Positions 8,599-19,000 of a DNA stretch of 64,000 nt are shown here, piece after piece. The DNA is taken from assembly GCF_001612905.1 (NCBI RefSeq), contig NZ_BDBI01000021.1, forward strand, positions 1 through 64,000, written 5' to 3'. The notes under the pieces were generated by a model. That model was not told where the DNA came from. It was given only the letters and a program-made list of their open reading frames with translations, and did no database searches. The position numbers were made by a program, and so were the translations under genes. This stretch comes from Nocardia ignorata NBRC 108230 (GTDB lineage: Bacteria > Actinomycetota > Actinomycetes > Mycobacteriales > Mycobacteriaceae). Each line of letters begins with the position of its first letter. Positions within the stretch are counted from its first letter, which is position 1.

Positions 8599-9090
8599 AT
8601 GACCGCCCTGCTGTTCGTGCTCTACCTCGTCGTCGAGATCGCCGCCCTCGTCGGTCTCGCCCAGGTGATCGGCGTCGGCTGGGCGCTGCTGGTGCTCGTC
8701 GCGGTCTCCGGCGTGGGACTGGCCTTGCTCGCCAAGCAGGGGCGGCGGGTCTTCGACCGGTTCCGCCGGGCCTCGCGCGGTGAGGTGAGCGCGGAGAGCG
8801 CGGTCGCCGACGGACTGCTCGTCGCGACGGGATCGGTGCTGCTGTTCGTGCCGGGCCTCGTCACCGGTGTGCTCGGATTGCTCGCCCTGTTCCCGCCCAC
8901 CCGCGCGCTGCTGCGGCCGGTGCTCGAGAAGCTCGGTACCAGGCGCTTCGGCCCGCTGCCCTCGTTCGCGCCCGCGCCCTACCGTGGCGTGGTCGTCGAT
9001 GCCGGTGGCGACGTGGTCGACGGTGATGTCGTCGGCCAGTGGTATGACGACGGGCACACTCGTGGTCCGCGTGCGCTCGGTTCGGCCTGA
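8599..9090 (+). CDS. fxsA: FxsA family membrane protein
   Basis: The 163-residue inner-membrane protein matches FxsA: paired N-terminal helices (residues about 1-48) with VEIAALVGLAQVIG and GVGLALLAKQGRRVFDRF, then a second hairpin GLLVATGSVLLFVPGLVTG and LLALFPPTRALLRP. In E. coli FxsA relieves phage T7 exclusion by the F plasmid; its native role is unknown. AAAGGATC before the ATG gives a clear ribosome binding site. In mycobacteria fxsA is near ppm1/lnt and rbpA, and the same neighbours occur here. Confidence 0.88.
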   Translation: MTALLFVLYLVVEIAALVGLAQVIGVGWALLVLVAVSGVGLALLAKQGRRVFDRFRRASRGEVSAESAVADGLLVATGSVLLFVPGLVTGVLGLLALFPPTRALLRPVLEKLGTRRFGPLPSFAPAPYRGVVVDAGGDVVDGDVVGQWYDDGHTRGPRALGSA

Positions 9091-9119
9091 ACCGCCGACA
9101 CTCGCACCGGCCGACGGTC

Positions 9120-9125
9120 TACAGT
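9120..9125 (+). promoter_or_regulatory. TACAGT -10 hexamer before the small RHH-like gene
   Basis: TACAGT lies 7 nt before the ATG at 9133. A GTG at 9124 inside it is a less likely start. Confidence 0.4.
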
Positions 9126-9132
9126 GACCCGC

Positions 9133-9336
9133 ATGGCCACCGAGCAGATCACCGTCACGGTGAGCGAGGAACTGGCCGACGCGGTACGCCGAGCGAGTAC
9201 CGCTGCCGGACAGTCGATGTCGGACTTCACCACCGCCGCGTGGCGGTTGGAACTGATCGCCGCCCGAGCGGGCGGCCACACACCGGCGGGACTCGGCGAC
9301 GCCGACGTGTGCGCCGTGCTGTCCCTGCCGACCTGA
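9133..9336 (+). CDS. Small ribbon-helix-helix-like protein
   Basis: This 67-residue protein begins with a beta strand, QITVTVSEELADAVRRAS, followed by a helix with AGQSMSDFTTAAWRLEL. That pattern resembles CopG/Arc ribbon-helix-helix proteins, including antitoxins and stand-alone regulators. No toxin partner is adjacent: the next gene is an amidohydrolase. The RHH assignment is from pattern only. Confidence 0.6.
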   Translation: MATEQITVTVSEELADAVRRASTAAGQSMSDFTTAAWRLELIAARAGGHTPAGLGDADVCAVLSLPT

Positions 9337-9366
9337 CGATCCGCCGATACGGCAGACTGGGGCACC

Positions 9367-10950
9367 GTGAGTACCCAGTTGCTGATCGGCGGTCGTTTCT
9401 ACAGTTCCAGCTCCCCGGACGCGACCGCGATGGCGGTCACTGACGGCACCGTGGTGTGGCTCGGCGCCGAGGCGCCCGGGCGTGCCATGCATCCCGACGC
9501 GGAGATCATCGACCTCGACGGCGCGTTCGTCGCGCCCGCGTTCGTCGACCCGCACGTCCACGTCACCGCCCTCGGACTGCGGCTCACCGGGCTGGATCTG
9601 CGCGGCGCGCGCTCGCTGGCCGACCTCCTGGACGTGGTGCGCGCCCACGCCGCGCGGCAGCCCGACGGGGTGATCATCGGCGACGGCTGGGACGACACCA
9701 CCTGGCCCGAGCAGCGGCCGCCGACGGTCGCCGAACTCGACGAGGCCGCGGGGCCGGGCAGGCTTGTCTACCTCGCGCGCATCGACGCGCACTCGGCGGT
9801 CGCGTCGTCGGCGCTGCTCGATGCCGCCGGTGAGTCCGGCGACCGTGGCGAACCGCTGCGCGCCGACGCCCACCACCGGGTACGTGCCGTCGCCCTGGCC
9901 GGACTGTCTCGCGCCCAACGGGATTCGGCCCGCACCGCCGCCCTCGACAGCGCCGCCGCGCACGGCATCGTGGCCGTGCACGAATGCGCCGGACCCGACA
10001 TCTCCAGCCGCGACGACGTGCGCGAACTGCTCGCCTTCGACCACGGCGTGCAGGTACGCGCCTACTGGGGCCAGGCCGTGCGCGGCGCGGACGAGGCGCG
10101 CGCGCTGCTCGCCGATCTGGGCGTGCACGGACTCGGCGGCGACCTGTTCGTCGACGGGTCGCTCGGTTCACACACCGCGCTGCTGCGCGAACCGTACGCC
10201 GACGCCGCCGGCTGCGGGAAGAACTTCCTCGACGCCGATGCCGTCACCGACCACCTGCGCGCCTGCACCGAAGCCGGGATCCAGGCCGGGTTCCACGCCA
10301 TCGGCGACGCGGCCATGGACCTCGTGGTCGACGGATTCGCCCGGGTCGCAAGCGAACTCGGCGGTCCCGCCGTCGCCGCGCGCGGGCACCGGGTCGAGCA
10401 CGCCGAGATGACCGACGCCGCCGCGATCGAACAGCTCGCCCGGCTCGGAGTGATCCTGTCGGTGCAACCGGGCTTCGACGCCGCCTGGGGTGGAACCGAC
10501 GGCATGTACGCCACCCGTCTGGGCGCCGAGCGCGCCGCCGGGCTCAACCCGTTCGCCGCGATGGCGGCCGCCGGGATCTCACTGGCGATCGGCTCCGACG
10601 CCCCCGTGACGACCCTGAATCCCTGGGAACAGATCCGCGCCGCGGTGCACCACCGCACCTCCGGCCACGGACTGTCACCGCGCGCCGCCTTCGCCGCCGC
10701 CACCCGTGGCGCCTGGCGCGCGGGCGGTGTCCGCGACGGGATGGCGGGCACCCTCGTCCCCGGTGCCCCCGCGTCGTACGCGATCTGGGACGCGGGCGAT
10801 CTCGTCGTCGCCGCGGCCGCCGACACCGTCCAGCGCTGGTCGACCGACCCGCGCTCGCGCGTCCCCGGCCTGCCCGCCCTCGACCCGGACGTGTCCCTGC
10901 CGACCTGTCTGCGCACCGTGCACAACGGCACGACCATCTACGCGGCCTGA
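9367..10950 (+). CDS. Amidohydrolase (YtcJ-like, amidohydrolase_3)
   Basis: The 527-residue metal-dependent hydrolase has the amidohydrolase_3 architecture: a small N-terminal beta domain, then a TIM barrel starting at FVDPHVHV with metal ligands His63 and His65. GFHAIGDAAMDL, RGHRVEHAEMTD and LAIGSDAPVTTLNPWEQI carry the later conserved His and Asp residues, and the PGAPASYAIWD end closes the beta domain. Family members cleave amide or imide bonds in varied substrates; the substrate is not predictable. It starts with GTG at 9367 and is followed by lnt after 33 bp, probably in the same transcript. Confidence 0.88.
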   Translation: MSTQLLIGGRFYSSSSPDATAMAVTDGTVVWLGAEAPGRAMHPDAEIIDLDGAFVAPAFVDPHVHVTALGLRLTGLDLRGARSLADLLDVVRAHAARQPDGVIIGDGWDDTTWPEQRPPTVAELDEAAGPGRLVYLARIDAHSAVASSALLDAAGESGDRGEPLRADAHHRVRAVALAGLSRAQRDSARTAALDSAAAHGIVAVHECAGPDISSRDDVRELLAFDHGVQVRAYWGQAVRGADEARALLADLGVHGLGGDLFVDGSLGSHTALLREPYADAAGCGKNFLDADAVTDHLRACTEAGIQAGFHAIGDAAMDLVVDGFARVASELGGPAVAARGHRVEHAEMTDAAAIEQLARLGVILSVQPGFDAAWGGTDGMYATRLGAERAAGLNPFAAMAAAGISLAIGSDAPVTTLNPWEQIRAAVHHRTSGHGLSPRAAFAAATRGAWRAGGVRDGMAGTLVPGAPASYAIWDAGDLVVAAAADTVQRWSTDPRSRVPGLPALDPDVSLPTCLRTVHNGTTIYAA

Positions 10951-10983
10951 GCCGACCCGCCACGAATCACGGAGCGCGACACC

Positions 10984-12807
10984 ATGATCGACCCCGCCAC
11001 CGGCGACCGGCCTCTACACACCCAGCCATCGGGACAGGTCGAGGGACCTGCGTGTCCGGACGACGAGGAGCGCGACAGTCCGTCCGCGCCGGAGGCGGGC
11101 ACTGTCGACGGCCGCTCCACTGAGCCGGGAAGGTCGACGGACCGGCCCGCAGCCGAAACGAGCGATACTCACGGACCTGACGGCACATCGCCGTCGGAGC
11201 GGAGCGCGGGGCGGGAAGGCGATGCCGGTTCCGATCGAGCTGTGGGGACGGCGACGGCTGGGGCCGCGCTCTGGCGGATGGCCGTGGCGGTGCTCGGCGG
11301 GGTGCTGCTGTTCGCCAGTTTTCCGCCGCGGCCGCTGTGGTTTCTCGCGCCCTTCGCCGTCGCGCTGCTGACGCTCGCGGTCTACGGGACGAGCAGGGTG
11401 CGGGCCGCGTTCGGGTACGGGATGCTCGGCGGGTTGGCGTTCTTCCTGCCGTTGCTGCCGTGGACCGGGATCTACGTGGGGCCCGTGCCGTGGCTGGCGT
11501 TGTCGACGGCGTGCGCGGTGTTCTTCGGGCTCTGGGGCGTGCTCGCGCGGTGGCTCGGCGGACTCCGCGGATGGCCCGTGTGGCTGGCGCTGGCGTGGAC
11601 GGCGACCGAATGGGCGCGCTCGAATGTTCCCTTCGGTGGATTCCCGTGGGGGAGAATCGCTTTCGGGCAGGCCGACGGTTGGTATCTGCCCCTGGCGGCC
11701 TACGGTGGCGCCCCGCTGATCGGCTTCGCGGTGGCCCTCACCGGCGCCGCGCTCGCCGCCCTCGTGCTGCGGGTGCGCGCCGGACAGCGCACTGCCGACA
11801 AGGGCATCGCGCTGACCGGTCTCGCCGTGATCGTCGCGCCGCTGGCCGGGCTCGCGCTGCGCCCCACCCTGCCCGCCCCCGACGACGGCCTGCGCACGGT
11901 GACGGTCGCCGCCATCCAGGGCAGCGTGCCGCGACTCGGCCTCGACTTCAATGCCCAGCGCCGCGCCGTGCTCGACAACCACGTCCGCCGCACCGAGGAA
12001 CTGGCCGACAGCGTCGCACGCGGCCAAGAACGCAAACCGGATATCGTGATCTGGCCCGAGAACTCCTCCGATATCGACCCGCTGCGCAATGCCGACGCCG
12101 CCGCCGTCATCACCCGCGCCTCGGAACGCATCGGTGCCCCGATCCTCGTCGGCGCGGTTCTGGTGAACGGCGACCGGACCACCACGAACTCGGTGATCGT
12201 CTGGAACGGTGCCGCCGGGCCGGGAAAGCGCCACGACAAGAAAATCATCCAGCCGTTCGGTGAATACCTGCCGATGCGAAGTTTCTTCCGTTTGTTCTCT
12301 TCCTATGCCGATCGCGCGGGCTATTTCGTACCCGGCCACGGCGACGGCACCGTCACTGCCGCGAATGTCCGAATCGGCGTCGCCACCTGTTATGAGGTCG
12401 CCTTCGACCGGGCATTCCGGGAATCCCTTGCCGCGGGCGCGCAATTGCTGACCGTCCCGACCAACAACGCCACCTTCGGCGAGAGTGAGATGACGTACCA
12501 GCAATTGGCGATGTCGCGGGTGCGCGCGGTCGAGCACGGGCGGGCGCTCGTGGTCGCGGCAACCACCGGGGTCAGTGGGATCATCACCGCCGACGGCACT
12601 CTCACGCAGCGCTCCGACCAAGTCGTCCCCGCGGCGCTGGTCGCCCAGTTACCATTGCGCGACACGGCGACGATCGCGACCAGGATCGGTGCGGCGCCCG
12701 AAGTGGCGTCCGTTATCCTGACCGCGATCGGCGCGGGACTGCTCTTGACCCGCCGCCACCGAGCGAACCAGACGCAGGTTATGCGCAGCTCGGGAAATTC
12801 TGAATAA
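10984..12807 (+). CDS. lnt: Apolipoprotein N-acyltransferase
   Basis: The protein transfers an acyl chain to the N-terminal cysteine of lipoproteins in the membrane. It has 607 residues. After a hydrophilic extension of about 95 residues come the Lnt membrane helices (about 97-300), then a CN-hydrolase domain with the catalytic triad Glu359 (WPENSS), Lys419 (HDKKIIQPFGEYLP) and Cys469 (ATCYEVAFD). A further hydrophobic helix lies near the C-terminus. The acidic, Ser/Gly/Asp-rich N-terminal extension is unusual for Lnt and looks disordered. In mycobacteria the Lnt domain is fused or adjacent to Ppm1 (polyprenol-phosphate-mannose synthase); here no Ppm domain follows, and the next gene is the NRPS. 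Confidence 0.9.
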   Translation: MIDPATGDRPLHTQPSGQVEGPACPDDEERDSPSAPEAGTVDGRSTEPGRSTDRPAAETSDTHGPDGTSPSERSAGREGDAGSDRAVGTATAGAALWRMAVAVLGGVLLFASFPPRPLWFLAPFAVALLTLAVYGTSRVRAAFGYGMLGGLAFFLPLLPWTGIYVGPVPWLALSTACAVFFGLWGVLARWLGGLRGWPVWLALAWTATEWARSNVPFGGFPWGRIAFGQADGWYLPLAAYGGAPLIGFAVALTGAALAALVLRVRAGQRTADKGIALTGLAVIVAPLAGLALRPTLPAPDDGLRTVTVAAIQGSVPRLGLDFNAQRRAVLDNHVRRTEELADSVARGQERKPDIVIWPENSSDIDPLRNADAAAVITRASERIGAPILVGAVLVNGDRTTTNSVIVWNGAAGPGKRHDKKIIQPFGEYLPMRSFFRLFSSYADRAGYFVPGHGDGTVTAANVRIGVATCYEVAFDRAFRESLAAGAQLLTVPTNNATFGESEMTYQQLAMSRVRAVEHGRALVVAATTGVSGIITADGTLTQRSDQVVPAALVAQLPLRDTATIATRIGAAPEVASVILTAIGAGLLLTRRHRANQTQVMRSSGNSE

Positions 12808-12907
12808 GCGGTTTGTTTCAGCCCGGGGGAAGCGGCATCGAGTTGCTGCTACAGGGGTGTAATTCGTTGAGCGCGAAATAAATCCAGATCGGTAGCCATC
12901 CGGCCGC

Positions 12908-12945
12908 CGGAGTACTCCGAATCATGGGCGTGGATAGCCACGCCC
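12908..12945. promoter_or_regulatory. Palindrome plus hairpin in the NRPS leader
   Basis: CGGAGTACTCCG (12908-12919) is a perfect 12-bp palindrome. Seven bases on is a hairpin with 8-bp arms GGGCGTGG/CCACGCCC and an ATAG loop (12926-12945). Both lie 60-100 bp before the NRPS start. They could be an operator and an attenuating leader, or the lnt terminator; no IdeR/DmdR iron box was seen. Confidence 0.4.
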
Positions 12946-13006
12946 TGGGCCGTCGTGTGCCCGGGCGCTGCTCGGGGAGTCGTGACACACCAGAACGGAG
13001 TGCTTG

Positions 13007-16000
13007 ATGAGTTCATTGGCCACCGACCGCGTCAGCTCATGCGTCACCGACGAGGACTCGAGCCAGCCGTTCGCTTTGTCGCCCGGTCAGACGGCGCTGT
13101 GGTACGCGCAACGCATCAGGCCCGACATCCCGCTCACGATCGCGCACTATGTGGAACTGCACGGCGATCTCGACCCGGGCAGGCTGCTCTACGCCATCGA
13201 GCGATTCGGTGCCGAATCCCAGGTGGGACACGTGCGCCTACTCGAGATCGACGGCGTACCCCATCAGCGGGTCGATCCGAGCTGGCGACCCGGCTGGGCC
13301 CGCCTCGACCTGCGCGGCGAGCCCGACCCACGCGCGGCCGCGCTACGGTGGATGAACGAGCACGCCAGCACGCCCATCGACATGGAGAACGAGCCGCTCA
13401 CCATCAATGTGGTGCTGCGCATCGGCGAGCGCGACTGGTTCTGGTACGAGCGCGGTCACCACATCGTGATCGACGGATACGGGGCGATGAACGCGCTCGC
13501 GCGCACCGCCGAGATCTACACCGCGGTCGGCGAGCAGCGCGAACCCTCCGTGTCGCGCGCCGCCGCCCTGGTCGACCTCTACGCCGACGAGTCGCGCTAC
13601 CGCGAGTCCAGCCGTTTCCACGCCGACCGCGAGTACTGGATGCAGCAGCTCGCCGGTGTCGGCGAGCCGATGACACTGTCGTCGGTGACCGCGACCGGCG
13701 ACACCCACGACCCCGGCCGGCACCGCGCGACCGCCGTGCTCGACACCGACCTCGACACCCTGCTCACGCAGGCGATCACCGCGCACAACTCGGCCAATTC
13801 CGCGCTCATCGTCGCCGCCCTCGCCGCCTACGTCCGCTCGGTCACCGGCAATCCCGACGTGGTGCTGAGCCTGCCCGTCTCGGCGCGCACCACCGTGGCG
13901 TTGCGCCGCTCGGCGGGTGTGGTGTCCAACGTCGTTCCGCTGCGCGTGCGTTTCGACGAGAACACCACCGTCGCCGACGTGGTCCGCCAGACCGAACTGC
14001 AGATCACCGGCGCCCTGCGGCACCAGCGCTACCGCTCCGACGACATCCGCCGCGACTGCGGCTACTCGCGCGACGCCCGTGGGTTCTTCGGGCCGATGGT
14101 CAACATCATGCTGTTCCACGACGAGCTGAAATTCGATGACATCACCGGTCAGCTGCACGTGCTGGCGACCGGCCCCGTCGAAGACCTCTCCATCAATATC
14201 TACAACGGTGACGGCGGCCGCATCCAGCTCGACTTCGAGGCCAACCCCCGCCTCTACGGCGAGGCCGAGAACTCGGCGCATCACGCCCGCTACCTGGACT
14301 TCCTCGCCCGGTTCCTGGCCGCCGCCCCCGACAGCCCGGCCAACGCGCTCAACGCCATCACCGCGACCGAACGCGAACGCGTGCTGCGGGAATGGAATGC
14401 CACCGAGATCCCGGTGCCCACCGGCACGCTCGTCTCGCTGTTCACCGATCAGGTGCGACGCAGCCCGCACGCCGTCGCGCTCGAGTACGGCGACCGCGCC
14501 ATCGGCTACACCGAACTGTCCGAACGGGTGAACCAGCTGGCCCGCGAACTCATCGCGCGCGGTGCGGGCCCGGAGACCACCGTCGGGTTGTGCCTGCACC
14601 GCAGCATCGAGATGGTGATCGGCATGTACGCCGTGCTCGCCACCGGCGCCGCCTACCTGCCGATCGATCCGGAACATCCGGTCGACCGCATCGATGCCGT
14701 TGTGGCACAGGCGAAGCCGGTGTGTGTGCTGACCGCCGCTCGCGACGGTGTGCGACTGCCTGCGGGTGCCGTGCGTGTCGATCTGGACACGCTCGACGTC
14801 ACCGGGCACGACATCGCCCCCATCACCGACGCCGACCGCCGAGCGCCGCTGCGGCCCGACCACCCCGCCTACGTCATCTTCACCTCGGGCTCCACCGGCA
14901 AGCCGAAGGGGGTGGCGGTCACGCACGCCGCCATCGTCAATCGGCTGCGGTGGATGCAGGCCGAATACCCGCTCGACCACAGCGACGCCGTGCTGCAGAA
15001 GACCCCGGCCACCTTCGACGTGTCGGTTTGGGAGTTCTTCTGGCCGCTGCAGGTCGGGGCGCGGCTGGTCGTCGCCGCACCCGGCGGGCACCGCGATCCG
15101 GCGTACCTGGCGCGGATCATCACCGAGAAGTCCGTCACCACAGCACATTTCGTGCCGTCCATGTTGTCGTTGTTCGTCACCGATCCGCGCGTGCGCGGCG
15201 GCGCGAACCTGCGGCGGGTGTTCTGCAGCGGTGAGGCGCTGCCCGGCGCCACCGTCGCCCACTTCCATGCGGCTCTGCGCGGGCCGGAACTGCACAACCT
15301 GTACGGGCCGACCGAGGCCGCGGTCGACGTCACCTACTGGCCGTGCCCAGTCGGGGCGACCACCGTGCCCATCGGGTCGCCGGTGTGGAACACCAAGACC
15401 TACGTACTCGATTCACAGCTGCGCCCGGTCCCGCCCGGCGTGGTCGGCGAGCTGTACCTCGCGGGCGCCCAGCTGGCGCGCGGCTACCTCGGCAGGCCCG
15501 ACCTGACGGCCGACCGGTTCGTCGCCAACCCGTTCACCCACGGGCAACGCATGTACCGCACCGGCGACCTGGCCCGCTGGCAGCTCGACGGCGGCATCCT
15601 GGAATACCTGGGGCGCACCGACTTCCAGGTCAAGATCCGTGGTCTGCGCATCGAACTCGGCGAGGTCGAGTCCGCGCTGCTCGCTCAGGACGGTATCGCC
15701 CGTGCCGTCTGCGTGGCACGCACCAGCCGCACCGGCGACGACGAACTCGTCGCCTACGTGGTCGCCGCGCCGGGCGCCGCCACACCCGAGGTGGCGGCCT
15801 TGATGGCGGCGCTGCGCCGGGCGCTGCCCTCCTACATGGTGCCCTCGGCCCTGGTCGTGCTCGACGAACTGCCGCTGAGCGCCAACGGCAAGGTCGACCG
15901 CAAGGCACTGCCCGCCCCTGAGGTCGGTGTGCGGGTGACCACCGGCGCGGACGCACCGCAGACCGAGCTGGAATGCGCGCTCGCCGAGATCTTCACCGAG

Positions 16001-19000
16001 GTGCTCGCGCTAGACGGCACCGGAATCGGCGTGCAGGACAGCTTCTTCGACCTCGGTGGCAACTCGCTCGTCGCCGCGCGCGCCGTCGCCAGGATCAACA
16101 CCACCCTGGACGCGAGCATCAGCATCCGGCACCTGTTCGAGTACTCGACCATCGCGTCGCTGGCCGAGTACATCAGTACCCACCGGCCCGAGTCCTCCAC
16201 GCCCGAGCTGGTTCCCGCGACCCGGCCGGAAAGGGTGCCGCTGTCGCTGGCCCAGCAGCGGCTCTGGATCCTCAACCGGTTCGCCGAACACGCCGCCGCC
16301 TACAACATGCCGCTGGCGCTGCGGCTGACCGGTCGGCTGGACCTCACCGCCCTGCGGGTCGGCCTGCGGGACGTGCTCGACCGCCACGAAAGCCTGCGCA
16401 CCAGCTTCCCCGACGGCCCGGACGGGCCGTACCAGCTGATCCATCCCGCCGCTGCCGTGGCACCCGATCTCGTCGCGCGCGACGTGGACGGCCGGATCGA
16501 CGACCTCGTCGCCGAGGTCGCCGGTCGCGGCTTCGACCTGCGTGACGAGACTCCGCTGCGGGTGGTGCTGTACCGCCTGGCCCCCGACGAGCATCTGCTG
16601 GTCGTGGTGCTGCACCACATCTGTGGCGACGGCTGGTCGGTCGCGCCGCTGGCCAGGGATCTGATGACCGCCGTCGCCGCCCGCGCCGACGGCAATGCGC
16701 CGCGGTGGACGCCACTGCCCGTGCAGTACGCCGATTTCGCACTGTGGCAACGAGAACTGCTCGGTGACGAGACCGACCCGGAGGCACCGCTGGGGCGTCA
16801 GCTCGGGCACTGGCGCCGGGCCCTCGCCGGACTGCCCGATCAGCTCGACCTGCCGCTCGACCGCCCGCGCCCGCTGCGACGGACCACCGGCGGCGACACG
16901 GTCGCCTTCACCATCGATGCCGAAACACGCCGGGCAGCAGCCCAACTCGCCAGCGGCCGCGGGGTGAGCATGTTCATGGTGCTGCACGCCGCGCTGGCCA
17001 CGGTGCTCGCGCGTGTGTGCGGCAGCACCGACATCACCATCGGCACCCCGATCGCGGGACGTTCCGACCCGGCGCTCGACGAACTCGTCGGCATGTTCGT
17101 CAACACCCTCGTGCTGCGCACCGAGGTCGACCTCGGCGCCGGTTTCGACCGGATGCTCGACCAGGTCCGCGAAACCGACCTCGACGCCTTCGCCAACCCC
17201 GACGTCCCCTTCGAACGGCTCGTCGAACTGGTGAACCCGGACCGGTCGACCAACCGGCATCCGCTGTTCCAGGTGATGCTGTCCTACGACCGCACCCCCG
17301 AGCTGCGCGTCGAACTGCCCGGTGTGGCCGCCGAACTCGTACCCGTGCAGACCGGTGTCGCCAAGTTCGATCTGCAGCTCGAGGTGCGCGACAACCACGA
17401 TGACGGCCCATTGCACGCCGAATTCGGTTATGCCACTGATCTTTTCGATCGCTCGACCATCGAGGCCATCGCCCGCCGGTTCACCACCATGCTGCGGTCC
17501 GCGCTGGCCGCGCCGCAGGAACCGATCGGTGACCTGCCGCTGCTCGACCGTCGCGAGATCGCGCGGCTCGTGCCCGTGGCGGGCGCACCGGCCGAGCCGG
17601 CCGACACCCTCGCGCGCCTGCTCGCCGATACCGCCCAGCGCCTGCCGGACTCGGTCGCGGTGCGTTATCTCGGGCTCGACACGACCTACCGGGAGCTCGA
17701 CGAGCGCTCGAACAGGTTGGCGCGCAGCCTGATCGCCCACGGCGCGGGCCCCGAGTCGGTGGTGGCGGTGGCGTTGCCGCGTGGGCTGGAATCGATCATC
17801 GCCATCTGGGCGGTGGCCAAGACCGGTGCCGCGTACGTGCCGGTCGACCCGGCGTACCCCACCGAGCGCATCGCGCACATGATCGGCGACTCCGGTGCGG
17901 TGCTCGGGCTCACCCTGCCCGAACACCTCGCCGCGCTGCCGACCACCGTCGGCAAGCACCGCCGGGCACCGGAATGGCTGGTGTTCGGGACCGCCGCGTT
18001 CGAGGCCGACTGCGCACACCGCTCGGCCGCGCCTGTGCGCGACATCGAGCGCACGCACCCGATGCGGCCGACCCAGCCCGCGTACCTGATCTATACCTCG
18101 GGCTCCACCGGCCTGCCCAAGGCGGTCGTCGTCACCCATGCGGGCATCTCCTCGCTGGCCAGCGAGCAGACCCAGCTGTTCCGGGTGACCGATGCCGCCC
18201 GTACCCTGCACTTCTCCTCACCGAGTTTCGACGCCTCGGTGCTGGAGCTGCTGCTCGGCTTCGCCGCGGGCGCGACCGTCGTCGTCGCCCCGGCCGACCT
18301 GTACGGCGGCGCCGAACTGGCGGGATTCCTTCGCTCGGAGCGGATCACGCACGCCTTCATCACCCCGGCCGCCCTGGCGACCGTGCCCGCCGGTGAGTTC
18401 CCCGAACTCAACACCGTCATCGTCGGCGGCGAGGCCTGCTCCGACGAACTGGTCGACACCTGGGCCGGTCGCTACCGGATGCACAACATGTACGGCCCGT
18501 CGGAGGCGACCGTCGCGGTCACCGCGAGCGTCGCCATGGTGCCCGGCGAACCGGTGCCGCTCGGTGTGCCCGTGCGCGGTATGCGCTTGTTCCTCCTCGA
18601 TTCCCGGCTGCACCCGGTGCCGCCGGGGACTCCGGGCGAGCTGTATGTGTCCGGTCCCGGCGTGGCACGCGGGTACCTGGGCAAACTCGGGCTCACCGCA
18701 CAGCGCTTCGTCGCGAACCCGCACGGCCGGGTGGGCGAAAGGATGTACCGCACGGGCGATCTCGTGGTCGCCGACGCCACCGGACGCCTGCGTTTCCTCG
18801 GCCGCGCCGACGACCAGATCAAGATCCGTGGCTTCCGTATCGAGCTGCGCGAGATCGACCATGTGCTGCGCGAACACCCGGGGGTGCGCTCGGCGACGAC
18901 CGTGGTGCACGTGGACGAACACGGTCAGCAGCGGCTCGCGTCCTACGTCACCGCCGACGGGCCGATCGAACCGGCGGCCGTGCTCGACACCGCACGCGGC

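Noticed and set aside
9133..9336. Toxin-antitoxin pair based on the RHH-like protein
   Set aside because: There is no small toxin-like gene on either side; neighbours are FxsA and an amidohydrolase.
8446..10128. 560-codon minus-strand frame over fxsA and the amidohydrolase
   Set aside because: It is a shadow frame; the plus-strand genes have clear family motifs and start signals.
12808..13006. IdeR/DmdR iron box before the EntF-like NRPS
   Set aside because: I looked for a TTAGGTTAG-type palindrome and saw none.
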